This document shows positions 17,178 to 26,257 of a stretch of 64,000 bases of DNA, in pieces. The DNA comes from Acidobacteria bacterium UBA2161 (GTDB lineage Bacteria; Acidobacteriota; Vicinamibacteria; Vicinamibacterales; UBA823): NCBI GenBank assembly GCA_002328835.1, contig DCWN01000030.1, positions 46,697 through 110,696 on the forward strand. The letters are read 5' to 3'. How positions within the stretch are numbered: position 1 is the stretch's first letter; the number at the start of each line of letters is the position of its first letter. The notes under the pieces are model-generated. The model saw nothing but the letters and a program-made list of their open reading frames with translations. It had not been told where the DNA came from and made no database searches. The translations under genes and the position numbers were made by a program.

Positions 17178-17930
17178 ATGCGTCGAGCTGGTTGGGTATG
17201 CGGTGTGGCAGTGGCACTGGCCGCCTTGGCGGTACAGCCGGCGACAGCGCAGGAACCGGAAGGTCTGATCGGCCAGGTCTACGTCATCGAGGCTCAGGCT
17301 GGAGCCGAGCAGCAGTGGGAGGACGCTTACAAACGCCACGTCGAGTGGCATCGGGCGCAGAACGATTCGTGGGGCTGGCCGGTCTGGCAGATCATCACCG
17401 GGGAGCGCGCCGGCCGGTACGTCATCGGGACCTTCGGCCACGAATGGACCGACCTCGACCGAGGTGACTTCGGCTCACGGGACCGGGCGGATGCCCGCAC
17501 GAACCAGAACCGCTACGCCGCTGCGACTTCGGTCGAGATCTGGCGTCGCCGGCCCGAGCTGAGCCGTCCGCCCGAGGGCGAGATGCCGGCGATGGCGATC
17601 GCCTACTACAACACGCTGCACCAGGGGATGCTCGGTCCGTACTCGGCCGCCGTGCGCAAGATCAACGAAGCGATCACCGCCGCGGACTGGGGCGTCGGCT
17701 ACTATCGCAACGTGATCGTCAACAGCGGCGACGACCCGAGAGTCGTGCGCTGGCTGTCGCGGCCGAGCTGGGCGGATTTCGAGTCTCCGGAACCATCGTT
17801 CCCAGCGATGCTGGCCGACGCCTACGGCCAGGAAGAGACCACGGCGATCCTGGAAACCCTCGCGCGCACGGTGCGTGACAGCCGCAGCGAGATCTGGGCC
17901 TACCGAGCTGACCTCAGCTACGTCCCCTAG
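17178..17930 (+). CDS. Secreted protein of unknown function, possibly alpha/beta-barrel type
   Basis: A 250-residue exported protein with signal peptide (MRRAGWVCGVAVALAALAVQPATAQ). The ATG at 17178 follows GGGAGGATCGTG, a good ribosome site, so I do not use the longer frame reading back into the binding-protein gene. The mature part starts with GLIGQVYVIEAQAGAEQQW and a second similar stretch comes later (MAIAYYNTLHQGM). This is reminiscent of two dimeric alpha/beta-barrel units of the ABM/NIPSNAP kind, but I see no diagnostic residue. Likely periplasmic. It ends tail-to-tail with the alpha/beta hydrolase, the stop codons being adjacent. Confidence 0.6.
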   Translation: MRRAGWVCGVAVALAALAVQPATAQEPEGLIGQVYVIEAQAGAEQQWEDAYKRHVEWHRAQNDSWGWPVWQIITGERAGRYVIGTFGHEWTDLDRGDFGSRDRADARTNQNRYAAATSVEIWRRRPELSRPPEGEMPAMAIAYYNTLHQGMLGPYSAAVRKINEAITAADWGVGYYRNVIVNSGDDPRVVRWLSRPSWADFESPEPSFPAMLADAYGQEETTAILETLARTVRDSRSEIWAYRADLSYVP

Positions 17931-18902
17931 CTACCAGCCGGTCTCGATGAAGTCGAGAATCTCGAGGCCGAGGGCCTCGTCCGCGGTGTTGAACGACATC
18001 ACCATCGACATATGGTTGTGGCCGATGAGTTGCGTGAACCGCGGACATCGCCCGCGCGCGGTGCAGATCCGGCTGAACAGATCGGCGCCGTAGGCATCCA
18101 GAAACGGATTGTCGAACTCGGCGACGACGATGAAGGTCGGGACGTCGGACGCCGCGCCGTGGGAGACCGGCGATCGGCTCGGGTAGAGCGACGGATCGGT
18201 GCCGAAGTAGGCCTCGACGCCGGCCGCGTTCGGATCGTCCGGGCGGTTGTCGGCCGTCAGGCGGCCACTGAGGAGCACGAGACCCGCGACGCCGGGTCCG
18301 GACGACCCGTGAATCGCTGGATCGTAGGCCCAGGTCGCGGCGTGGGTGCCGCCGGACGAGTGGCCGACGAGGAAGATCCGATCCGGGTCGCCGCCATGGT
18401 CGGCGACGTTCGCCCGAGCCCATGCCACCGCACCGCCGATATCAACGGCCGCCGCCGGATAGCGATGCTCGGGCGCCAGGCGGTAGTTCGTGTTGATGCC
18501 CACCACGCCGTGCCGCGCGAAGAAGTACATGACGTTCGCGTAGACCTCGGCATTGGCATTCTTGTCGCCCCGGGTCAGCGCCCCGCCGTGGACGAAGACG
18601 ACGACCGGCGCATCAGCGGCCGCCTCGGGGCGATAGACGTCGAGCCGCTGCGCGGGATCGTCGCCAAACGCCTGGTCGGCGAGGACGCGCGCGCCGGCCT
18701 TCGGCGATTCCGCCAGCAGCGGCAGAAACAGCTCGCGCGTTCTCGGAATGTGGGTGCGGATGTTGGACTGGTAGCGCGGGCCGATCTCCGCCAGCTCGAT
18801 CTGGATCGCGGCCGGCAACCGGGAGACCTGCCCCGACGCCGGCACGCTCGCGAACAGCGCGATGGCTAGCGGTCCCAACCGCTGCACGGTGCGACGCGTC
18901 AT
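17931..18902 (-). CDS. Secreted alpha/beta hydrolase (esterase/possible formamidase)
   Basis: 323 residues from ATG 18902. This start gives a signal peptide (MTRRTVQRLGPLAIALFASVPASG); the frame continues upstream but only through the transporter gene. It has the HSL/BD-FAE type elements: oxyanion VHGGALTRGD, YRLAPEHRYPAA, nucleophile elbow GHSSGG, an aspartate in AEFDNPFLD and a histidine in IGHNHMS. It is the last gene of the kynurenine operon, 14 bases after the transporter. Kynurenine formamidases of the alpha/beta-hydrolase type share these motifs, so cleavage of N-formylkynurenine is a fair hypothesis. A plain carboxylesterase is equally allowed by sequence. Confidence 0.75.
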   Translation of the reverse strand: MTRRTVQRLGPLAIALFASVPASGQVSRLPAAIQIELAEIGPRYQSNIRTHIPRTRELFLPLLAESPKAGARVLADQAFGDDPAQRLDVYRPEAAADAPVVVFVHGGALTRGDKNANAEVYANVMYFFARHGVVGINTNYRLAPEHRYPAAAVDIGGAVAWARANVADHGGDPDRIFLVGHSSGGTHAATWAYDPAIHGSSGPGVAGLVLLSGRLTADNRPDDPNAAGVEAYFGTDPSLYPSRSPVSHGAASDVPTFIVVAEFDNPFLDAYGADLFSRICTARGRCPRFTQLIGHNHMSMVMSFNTADEALGLEILDFIETGW

Positions 18903-18916
18903 CTGCCCGCGCAACC

Positions 18917-20290
18917 TCACAGCACCGCCATGATGCTGCCGAGCAGAATACTGGCGATCGCCAGCGGCGAGACGTAGCGGACGAGCAGGCCCCAGAGCTT
19001 CGGGTTCGGGAACCACGCGTTGTCGGCGAGCAGTTCCTCGACCGCCCGATCGACCCGCCAGACGTAGCCGACGAAGATGCACATCAGCATGCCGGTGATC
19101 GGCAGCGAGAAGTTGTTGCAGATCGTCGCGACGACGCCGAGGAAGTTTCCGCCCCAGGCCGCCGGCGCCAGGTTGCTCAGAGATTCGACCGCGCCGTTGC
19201 CCAGCGCGCACGGAATCGACAAGAGGAACGCCGAGCCTGCCACAAGGCCGACGGCCTTCGGCCTCGACCATCCCCACCGGTCGACGACGTGAGCGACCGG
19301 CACCTCGAGCAGTGAGATCGCCGAGGTCAGCGCCGCCATGACCAGCAGGATGAAGAACGCCCCGCCGAACAGCGTGCCGCCCGCCAGCGTGGCGAAGAGC
19401 TGGGGCAAGACCGCGAAGATCAACCCCGGGCCGGAGCTGGCCGGGTCGAACCCGACGATCGAGAACCCCGCGGGGAAGATGATGAGGCCCGCGAGCAGTG
19501 CGATCGAGGTGTCGAGCGCGACCACCATGAGGACGGATCGACCGATGCCGTCCGACCGGCGGAGGTAGCTGCCGTAGGTGAGCATCGCGCCGTTGCCGAG
19601 GCTCAGCGAGAAGAACGCCTGCCCGAGCGCCGCGCCGACGATTGTCATGTTGAACGCCTGGCTGAAGTCGGGCCGCATGTAGTACGCCAGCCCCTCGGCC
19701 GCACCCGGCAGCGTGAGCGACCGCACCGCCAGCAGGACCAGCAACGCCAGCAGCGCCGGCATCAGCGCCGTGGTGACCCGTTCGATGCCGGCGCGCACGC
19801 CGCCGGCGTTCGCCGCCGCCGCCATGCCGAGGAAGATGAAGGTGCAGAGCACGTTCTGCCATCCGTTCGCCGTGAACCGGGTGAAAAAGTCGCCCGCGGC
19901 TTCGCCGCCGCCGCCGAGCGCGCCGCTCGCCGCGAACCAGACGTAGGCGATGGTCCATCCGCCGATAACCGAGTAGAACGCCACGATGCCGACGCTGGTC
20001 ACGACCCCGACGGCGCCGACCCACCACCAGCGGGTCCCTGGGCTGAGGAACTTGAAGGCGCCCACCGGCGACTGCCGCGACCTACGGCCGAGGACGATCT
20101 CGGCCACGAGGATCGGCGCGCAGATCATCACGATGCAGAAGAGGTAGACGATGACAAACGCCGCGCCCCCGCCCCTGCCGACCTGGGTCGGGAACCCCCA
20201 GATGTTGCCGAGCCCGACCGCGGAGCCGGCCGCGGCGAGCACGAAGGCGAAGCGCGAGCCCCACATTCCACGATCCGTCGACGTCGTCAT
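18917..20290 (-). CDS. Sodium-dependent NSS-family (SNF) transporter
   Basis: A 457-residue multi-pass inner-membrane protein of the neurotransmitter:sodium symporter family. These take up amino acids or related amines with sodium (family knowledge). AGSAVGLGNIWGFP (about 21-34) is the first-helix sodium/substrate site, and GRGGGAAFVIVYL follows. The length fits bacterial 11-12-helix members. It sits 14 bases after kynureninase in the same operon. Its likely cargo is therefore tryptophan, kynurenine or a related aromatic amino acid; this is inference from context. Confidence 0.9.
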   Translation of the reverse strand: MTTSTDRGMWGSRFAFVLAAAGSAVGLGNIWGFPTQVGRGGGAAFVIVYLFCIVMICAPILVAEIVLGRRSRQSPVGAFKFLSPGTRWWWVGAVGVVTSVGIVAFYSVIGGWTIAYVWFAASGALGGGGEAAGDFFTRFTANGWQNVLCTFIFLGMAAAANAGGVRAGIERVTTALMPALLALLVLLAVRSLTLPGAAEGLAYYMRPDFSQAFNMTIVGAALGQAFFSLSLGNGAMLTYGSYLRRSDGIGRSVLMVVALDTSIALLAGLIIFPAGFSIVGFDPASSGPGLIFAVLPQLFATLAGGTLFGGAFFILLVMAALTSAISLLEVPVAHVVDRWGWSRPKAVGLVAGSAFLLSIPCALGNGAVESLSNLAPAAWGGNFLGVVATICNNFSLPITGMLMCIFVGYVWRVDRAVEELLADNAWFPNPKLWGLLVRYVSPLAIASILLGSIMAVL

Positions 20291-20304
20291 GAGTCAGTCC
20301 TCCA

Positions 20305-21588
20305 CTACACGGGTCTGGCCAGCGCGCCCTGCAGGATACCGACGAACTCGAACACTTCCTCGAACCTGTTGTAGAGCGGCACCGGGGCGACACGGATGAC
20401 ATCCGGCTCCCGCCAGTCGCAGACGACGCCGTTCGCCCCCAGCACTTCGAAGACCCGGCGCTGGTCGCCGCGCGCGCCCTTGACGCGCAGCGACAGCTGG
20501 CAGCCACGTTCCGTGGACTCGGCCGGCGTCAGGATCTCGACGTGGTCGCCGAGGCGCTCTCCGACGAGGTAGGCCAAGTACGACGTCAGGCGCTCGGACT
20601 TCGCCCTGAGCGCCGGCATCCCGGCCTCCTCGAAGATGCCGAGCGACGCGAGTACCGGCGCCGTCGACAGGATCGGCGCGTTGCTCATCTGCCAGCCTTC
20701 GGCGCCTGGTATCGGCTGGAAGTCGGGCCCCATCTTGAACCGCGACGCCTTGTCGTGGCCCCACCACCCCGCCAGCCTCGGCTGGTTGGCCCAATCGCGG
20801 TGACGGTCGTGCACGAAGCAGCCGGCGATCGACCCGGGGCCGCCATTCAGATACTTATAGGTGCACCAGACGGCGAAGTCGGCGCCCCAGTCGTGCAGCC
20901 GCAGCGGAATGTTGCCGACGGCGTGCGCGAGATCGAACCCGACCTGGCATCCCTGCGAATGGCCGAGCCGGGTGAGCGCGGCCATGTCGAACACCTGGCC
21001 GCTGTAGTAGTTCACGCCGGGCAGCATGAGCAAGGCGACCGTCGGCCCCTCGGCCTCGATGCGGGCCGCGAGATCCTCCATCCGAATCGTCGATTCGCCC
21101 TCGCGAGGGCCGACCTCGACCAATGACGTCGCCGGCTCGAAACCATGGAACCGGATCTGCGACTCGACCGCGTAGCGGTCCGAGGGGAACGCCGGGCGTT
21201 CGATGACGACCTTGTGCCGGGCCGGCGTCGGACGATAGAAACTCACCATCATCAGATGTAGGTTGACGGTGAGCGTGTTCATCGTCACCACCTCACTGGG
21301 CTCGGCACCAACGAGCGCGGCCGTGGCGGGCGCCAGGCGCTCTTGATACGACACCCAGGCCCGCTCGGCGGCGAAGTGCGCGCCGACGGCCAGGGCACCC
21401 CAGACCGCCAGTTCCTCACCGACCATGGTGACAGCTGACTTTGGCTGCAGGCCGAGCGAATTTCCGCAGAAGTAGATGACTTCGCCGCCGTCCGGCCGCT
21501 GCGGGATGACGAAGCGGTCCCGGAACGAGGCGAGGGGGTCGGCGGCGTCCTGCGCCTGCGCGAAGTCGCGGCCACCGTCGAAGTTCAC
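20305..21588 (-). CDS. kynU: Kynureninase
   Basis: A PLP enzyme that cleaves kynurenine or 3-hydroxykynurenine to (3-hydroxy)anthranilate and alanine. I start it at GTG 21588, giving 427 residues. That codon overlaps the ACMSD stop as GTGA and follows GGGGAGG by about five bases. An ATG at 21618 would force a 34-base overlap. Motifs are YFCGNSLGLQP (39-49), GFDLAHAVGN (207-216) with the PLP-nitrogen aspartate, and WCTYKYLNGGPG (231-242) with Schiff-base K235. It lies third from the end of a six-gene operon, between ACMSD and the NSS transporter. With HAAO next to it, 3-hydroxykynurenine is the expected substrate. Confidence 0.93.
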   Translation of the reverse strand: MNFDGGRDFAQAQDAADPLASFRDRFVIPQRPDGGEVIYFCGNSLGLQPKSAVTMVGEELAVWGALAVGAHFAAERAWVSYQERLAPATAALVGAEPSEVVTMNTLTVNLHLMMVSFYRPTPARHKVVIERPAFPSDRYAVESQIRFHGFEPATSLVEVGPREGESTIRMEDLAARIEAEGPTVALLMLPGVNYYSGQVFDMAALTRLGHSQGCQVGFDLAHAVGNIPLRLHDWGADFAVWCTYKYLNGGPGSIAGCFVHDRHRDWANQPRLAGWWGHDKASRFKMGPDFQPIPGAEGWQMSNAPILSTAPVLASLGIFEEAGMPALRAKSERLTSYLAYLVGERLGDHVEILTPAESTERGCQLSLRVKGARGDQRRVFEVLGANGVVCDWREPDVIRVAPVPLYNRFEEVFEFVGILQGALARPV

Positions 21589-22595
21589 GCGAACCTCCCC
21601 GGTTCGAGATTCAGCCATTCGAGCGCCGACCCGGCGAGCAGCCGCTCGCGCGTCGACGCCTCCAGCCCCAGCGACTCGATCAGGGCACCCGGCGCCAGTT
21701 CACCCAGGGGGAACGGATAGTCCGTGCCGAGCGCCACCCGGTCGGCGCCGACGAGATCGATCAGGTGGCGGAGCGCGGTCTCGTCGTGCACCAGCGCGTC
21801 GACGTAGAACCGCCCCAGCTGATCCCGCGGGCTGGTCTCCGTCTCGACCGCGCAGAGATCGGGACGAACCTGAAATCCGTGCTCGATCCTTCCGACCGTG
21901 CCCGGAAACACCCCGCCGCCATGCGCGAACGCCACGCGCAACCGTGGCAGGCGGTCGAACACGCCGCCGAACAGCATCGAGCAGATCGCCAGCGCGGTCT
22001 CGGCGGGCATGCCGACCAGCCACGACAGCCAGTAGCGCGACATCCGATCGCGGGCCAGCATGTCCCAGGGGTGCACGAAGACCGCGGCCCCCAGCGCCTC
22101 GGCCGCCTCGAGTACCGGGAAGACGCGTTCGTCGTCCAGGTTCTTGCCGTTGACGTGGGTGCCGATCTGGACCCCCGCGAGGCCGAGCGTCGTCACACAT
22201 CGCTCGAGCTCCCGGACCGCGAGGTCCGGATCCTGCATCGGAACGGTGCCCAGGCCAACGAACCGCCGCGGATGCTCGCCGACGACGCCCGCGAGATGGT
22301 CGTTCAGCAGGCGCGAGAGATCGTGCGCGTCCTTCGGCTCGGCCCAGTAGCTGAACATGATCGGAACGGTCGACAGCACCTGCACGTCGACACCGTGACC
22401 GTCGCACTCGGTCAGGCGCGTCGCGGCGTCCCAGCAGTTCTTGTCGACATCCCTGAACCCACGGCCGTCAATCGACATCCGGGCGCAGCCCGGCCCGTGG
22501 TGTTCGAGTTGCACGAAGCCGCCGTAGCCGTAGCGCGCCTTCAGATCGGGCCACGTCTCGGGCAGGATGTGGGTGTGGATGTCGATCTTCAGCAC
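21585..22595 (-). CDS. 2-amino-3-carboxymuconate-6-semialdehyde decarboxylase (ACMSD)
   Basis: A 336-residue zinc amidohydrolase-fold decarboxylase. It removes CO2 from ACMS, the ring-opened product of 3-hydroxyanthranilate, steering carbon into catabolism rather than quinolinate/NAD. The metal set is all present: H7/H9 in IDIHTHI, H175 in FVHPWDM and D292 in GTDYPFPLGE. The catalytic histidine is H225 in AHGGG. The start ATG 22595 is unambiguous. The gene sits directly between the dioxygenase that makes its substrate and kynureninase. Equivalent genes are called nbaD in a nitrobenzoate-degrading Pseudomonas. Confidence 0.93.
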   Translation of the reverse strand: MLKIDIHTHILPETWPDLKARYGYGGFVQLEHHGPGCARMSIDGRGFRDVDKNCWDAATRLTECDGHGVDVQVLSTVPIMFSYWAEPKDAHDLSRLLNDHLAGVVGEHPRRFVGLGTVPMQDPDLAVRELERCVTTLGLAGVQIGTHVNGKNLDDERVFPVLEAAEALGAAVFVHPWDMLARDRMSRYWLSWLVGMPAETALAICSMLFGGVFDRLPRLRVAFAHGGGVFPGTVGRIEHGFQVRPDLCAVETETSPRDQLGRFYVDALVHDETALRHLIDLVGADRVALGTDYPFPLGELAPGALIESLGLEASTRERLLAGSALEWLNLEPGRFA

Positions 22596-22634
22596 GGCGT
22601 TCCGTTCAGGTTCATCTTCATCCGTGGAGCCCGG

Positions 22635-23147
22635 CTAGGGCCGCTCCATCACCGTGGCGCACTTGTCGCAGGTCCGGTCGTCGAGCGACCCGTAGAAGCG
22701 GTCGAAGACCGTCGACAGCTGCGTCTCGATGTTTTCCAGCTTGAAATACTCGGCGTAGAGCTTGTGGTGGCAATTCTCACAGAACCAGATCAGGCCATCC
22801 TGTTCCCCATCCATGCGCTCCCGCTCGATGACGAGCCCGACCGTGTTGGCCTTGCGCTGAGGCGAATGCGGCACCTTGGCCGGTAGCAGGAAGACCTCCC
22901 CCTCGCGGATCGGGATGTCGGCCGGCTTGCCGTTCTGCATCACCCGGAGCACCATGTCACCTTCCACCTGGTAGAAGAACTCCTCACTCTCGTCGAAGTG
23001 ATAGTCCTTTCGCTCGTTCGGGCCGCCGATCACCATGACGATGAAGCCGGCATCCTGAAAGATCAGCTTGTTGCAGACCGGGGGCTTCAGCACGTCCCGG
23101 TGCTCGTCGATCCACTGTTTGAGATTGAACGCTTTGAGATCACGCAT
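22635..23147 (-). CDS. nbaC: 3-hydroxyanthranilate 3,4-dioxygenase
   Basis: A 170-residue cupin ring-cleavage dioxygenase turning 3-hydroxyanthranilate and O2 into ACMS. Non-haem iron ligands are H50 and E56 in DYHFDESEEFFYQ, and H94 in KVPHSPQ. The C-terminal rubredoxin-like metal site is intact (C123-x2-C126 and C160-x2-C163), as in bacterial enzymes. AAGGAGAG precedes the ATG at 23147; a longer frame reads back into the deaminase gene and adds only arginine-rich sequence. It sits 17 bases after the deaminase and 39 before ACMSD. Oxygen is required, which contrasts with the anaerobic-type bamA in the same window. Confidence 0.93.
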   Translation of the reverse strand: MRDLKAFNLKQWIDEHRDVLKPPVCNKLIFQDAGFIVMVIGGPNERKDYHFDESEEFFYQVEGDMVLRVMQNGKPADIPIREGEVFLLPAKVPHSPQRKANTVGLVIERERMDGEQDGLIWFCENCHHKLYAEYFKLENIETQLSTVFDRFYGSLDDRTCDKCATVMERP

Positions 23148-23164
23148 CGTCACTCTCCTTACCC

Positions 23165-23578
23165 TCAGTCCACCGTCGCCACGCACTTCAACTCGATGGC
23201 GATCGGCGTGGGTAGGCGGTTCACTTCCACGGTCGTGCGACAGGGCTGGTTGGCCGCGAAGTACTCAGCGTAGACCGCGTTGAACCGGTCGAAGTCGTCG
23301 GTCATGTTCGTCAGGAACACGGTCACATCGATCAAGCGGTCCCAGCTGGACCCGGCTTCCTCCAGCACGGTGCGGACGTTGTCGAACACCGACCGGCACT
23401 GCGCGTCGATGTCGTGGGCGACGACCTGCCCCTCGGCATCGAGCGTGACGCCCGGAATCTCGCGCTGGCCTCGCACGCGCGGCCCGATGCCCGAGAGAAA
23501 CAGTAGATTCCCGACACGGCGGGCATGCGGATACGCCCCGACGGGCTCAGGCGAACGCGACTCGTCTGATGGCACCAT
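23165..23578 (-). CDS. 2-aminomuconate deaminase (RidA family)
   Basis: A 137-residue RidA/YjgF-fold protein. Its stretches FLSGIGPRVRG, EIPGVTLDAEGQVV, DIDAQCRSVFDNVRTVLEEA and LPTPIAIELKCVATV are those of 2-aminomuconate deaminases, not of the housekeeping RidA. The enzyme would convert 2-aminomuconate to 4-oxalocrotonate after ACMSD. It needs a semialdehyde dehydrogenase, which I do not find in the window. First gene of the operon; no strong ribosome site before ATG 23578, and a GTG one codon later is a possible alternative. The divergent E1-like gene lies 257 bases away. Confidence 0.87.
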   Translation of the reverse strand: MVPSDESRSPEPVGAYPHARRVGNLLFLSGIGPRVRGQREIPGVTLDAEGQVVAHDIDAQCRSVFDNVRTVLEEAGSSWDRLIDVTVFLTNMTDDFDRFNAVYAEYFAANQPCRTTVEVNRLPTPIAIELKCVATVD

Positions 23579-23835
23579 GAACTCGGGAGACGATACCCTG
23601 CGGCGTCCGCAGAGCGTAGCCGTTTCCTCACGAACGGCCAGATCGTGCCGACGAGCGGCCGTTTTCGAGAGATTACCGGCGGGCGCATCGACAATCCGGG
23701 TTCAGACGATGCCGCTGGATAGTGCTAGTATCCCCGGTCGAACACGGTCTGCGACGCGGAGCCCCCGGGGAGAAGACCCGATGCCCGCCAGAACATCACG
23801 CGAGGGAATCGGACCACGATGAGGAAGCTGCGATC

Positions 23836-26193
23836 GTGAGCGAACCAGCCGACACCGCGCGTCCGTCGTCCACCCGGCGACTCGACTGCCTGAAAGCGCT
23901 CGAGCGAAAGGTGCTCTGGCTGGCGGTCTGGATGATCCACCACGCCAACCACGTCCGTCCGGCGCGGGACGGCCTGAAGGTAGGCGGGCATCAGGCCTCG
24001 TCGGCGTCGATGGTCACCCTGATGACCGCCCTCTACTTCGACGTCGCCCGACCGCAAGATCGGATCGCCGTCAAGCCGCACGGCAGCCCGGTGTACCACG
24101 CGATCCAGTATCTGTTCGGACGGCAGACGTTGGACCAACTCCAACGCTTCCGCGGCCTGGGTGGCGCCCAGTCCTACCCCTCGCGTACGAAGGACCGCGA
24201 CGACGTTGATTTCTCGACCGGCTCGGTGGGACTCGGGGTCGCGATGACGAGCTTCGCAGCGCTCGTCCAGGAGTACGTCCGACTCAAGGACCTCGTCGAC
24301 ACCGGCATACCGGCCGGCCGGATGATCGCCGTCGCGGGCGATGCCGAGTTCGACGAAGGCAACGTGTTCGAAGCCTTGCTCGAGGCCTGGAAGCACCGGG
24401 TCGGCAACATCTGGTGGATCATCGACTACAACCGGCAGAGCCTCGACGCGATCTCCGAAGACCGGATGTGCCAGCGGCTCGACGGCATCTTCCAGGACAT
24501 GGAGTGGCGGGTCGTCACGCTCAAGTACGGCACGCTGCTCGAGCGGGCATTCACCCGTCCGGGCGGTGACGCGTTGCGTCGGTGGATCGACGCCTGTCCC
24601 AACTCGCTCTACTCCGCGCTCGCCTACCAGGGTGGCGCAGCCTGGCGCACCCAGCTGACCCGCGACCTCGGGGACACGACCGGCGTGTCGGAACTGCTCG
24701 ATACGCACGACGACGACCGGCTCCAGCAGCTGATGACGAACCTGGCCGGCCACGATCTCGAATCGGTCCTGGGCGCGCTCGATGCGATGCGCGACGAGGT
24801 GCCGACCTGTCTGATTGCCTACACCATCAAGGGCTACGGCCTCCCGCTGGCCGGCCACAAGGACAATCACTCCGGAATGCTGACGCCCGAGCAGATGCAG
24901 GCGTTCAAGGGGACGATGGGCATCCCGGACGGGCAGGAGTGGGAGCGCTTCGCCGGGCTCGACGTCGCCGCCGACGAGCTCGAGAGCTATCTGGCCGGCG
25001 TGCCGTTCAACCAGCCGGCCGAGCGGCACCACGACGTTCCACGGGTGCCCGTGCCGGACCTCATCGAGTCGCCGTCAGGTGACACGATGTCGACGCAACA
25101 GGGCTTCGGCCGGCTGTTGACCGAGATCGCCCGCCAGCACGCCGAGCTGGCCGATCGGATCGTCACCACGTCCCCCGACGTCACGGTGTCGACCAACCTG
25201 GGCGGCTGGGTCAACCGGCGCGGTGTCTTCGACGCCCGGGAGCGAGCCGATACGTTCCACGACGGCCGGCCACTCTCGGCCCAGGACTGGTCGATGGGCC
25301 CGGCCGGCCAGCACATCGAGCTTGGCATCGCTGAGAACAACCTCTTCATCTTGCTGGGCGCGCTGGGCCTGGCGGGGCCGCTGTTCGGCGCCCGCCTGCT
25401 TCCAATTGGCACGCTCTACGATCCGTTCATCAGCCGCGGCCTCGACGCGCTGAACTACGCCTGCTATCAGGACTCACGCTTCATCGTCGTCGCGACGCCG
25501 TCAGGCCTGAGCCTCGCACCCGAAGGCGGAGCGCACCAGTCGGTCGTGACTCCACTCGTCGGACTCGGGCAGCCCGGATTGACCTCGTTCGAGCCGACCT
25601 ACGTCGACGAACTGAGCGAGATCCTGCGATGGAGCCTCGCCCATATCCAGGCCGATGAGGGCGAGTCGGTGTATCTCCGGCTGTCGACACGCCCCCTCGA
25701 GCAGCCGGACCGCACCCTGACGCCGCGGCTGCGAGGTGAGATCGTGGCGGGCGGCTACTGGCTGGTCGAGCCCGGCCCGAACGCGGAAGTCGCGCTCGTG
25801 GCGTCGGGCGCGGTCGTGCCCGAGGCGCTCGAAGCCCTCACGGCCATCCACGAGGACATTCCCGAGGCGGGCCTGCTCGTGGTCACCTCGGCCGCCAGAC
25901 TCCACCGGGGCTGGGTGCATCAGACGCAACGGCGCGGCGACGCGGCGCGCGGCCGCCCGCACGTGGAGACCCTGCTCGCGGCCGTGCCCGAGACGACGGC
26001 GCTGGTGACCGTCATCGATGGGCATCCCGCGACGCTCTCGTGGATGGGCGGCGTGCGGCGGAACCGGGTGATGCCGCTCGGCGTCGATCGGTTCGGACAG
26101 TCGGGCGACGTGCCCGACCTCTACCGGACCTACGGGCTTGACGCCGACGCGATTCTGGGCGCCGTGGCGCGCGCCTGGACGCTGTCGGGGTGA
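23836..26193 (+). CDS. Thiamine-diphosphate 2-oxoacid dehydrogenase E1 / transketolase-like protein (AceE type)
   Basis: 785 residues from GTG 23836, which follows AGGAAG by eight bases; the open frame upstream looks non-coding. It resembles the single-chain E1 of pyruvate dehydrogenase (AceE). VGGHQASSASMVTL (49-62) is the N-terminal hallmark, QSYPSRTKD (112-120) the following loop, and GDAEFDEGN (168-176) through DYNRQSLD (197-204) the ThDP-magnesium motif. The middle holds the catalytic IELGIAENNLF, with the ThDP-activating glutamate. It is shorter than classical AceE and has no E2 or E3 neighbour. The divergent arrangement with the kynurenine operon allows a role on a 2-oxo acid from that pathway, but a housekeeping role is possible. 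The substrate is unproven. Confidence 0.8.
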   Translation: MSEPADTARPSSTRRLDCLKALERKVLWLAVWMIHHANHVRPARDGLKVGGHQASSASMVTLMTALYFDVARPQDRIAVKPHGSPVYHAIQYLFGRQTLDQLQRFRGLGGAQSYPSRTKDRDDVDFSTGSVGLGVAMTSFAALVQEYVRLKDLVDTGIPAGRMIAVAGDAEFDEGNVFEALLEAWKHRVGNIWWIIDYNRQSLDAISEDRMCQRLDGIFQDMEWRVVTLKYGTLLERAFTRPGGDALRRWIDACPNSLYSALAYQGGAAWRTQLTRDLGDTTGVSELLDTHDDDRLQQLMTNLAGHDLESVLGALDAMRDEVPTCLIAYTIKGYGLPLAGHKDNHSGMLTPEQMQAFKGTMGIPDGQEWERFAGLDVAADELESYLAGVPFNQPAERHHDVPRVPVPDLIESPSGDTMSTQQGFGRLLTEIARQHAELADRIVTTSPDVTVSTNLGGWVNRRGVFDARERADTFHDGRPLSAQDWSMGPAGQHIELGIAENNLFILLGALGLAGPLFGARLLPIGTLYDPFISRGLDALNYACYQDSRFIVVATPSGLSLAPEGGAHQSVVTPLVGLGQPGLTSFEPTYVDELSEILRWSLAHIQADEGESVYLRLSTRPLEQPDRTLTPRLRGEIVAGGYWLVEPGPNAEVALVASGAVVPEALEALTAIHEDIPEAGLLVVTSAARLHRGWVHQTQRRGDAARGRPHVETLLAAVPETTALVTVIDGHPATLSWMGGVRRNRVMPLGVDRFGQSGDVPDLYRTYGLDADAILGAVARAWTLSG

Positions 26194-26257
26194 ACGCCGG
26201 CAGATCCCGCCGACGCGGTTCGTCATGGATCCGCCGTTCGTTGCTATCATTGGGCGC

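Noticed and set aside
18903..20027. Extended reading of the alpha/beta hydrolase frame back into the transporter gene
   Set aside because: The added sequence is arginine/glycine-rich antisense-type filler, and the ATG at 18902 starts a proper signal peptide.
21585..21618. ATG at 21618 as the kynureninase start
   Set aside because: It overlaps ACMSD by 34 bases and lacks a ribosome site, while GTG 21588 has GGGGAGG and a four-base GTGA overlap.
23634..23663. ACGGCC/GGCCGT hairpin with T's between the deaminase and E1 genes
   Set aside because: Only 6-7 bp with a 17-base loop, and it lies between divergent starts, where a terminator makes no sense.
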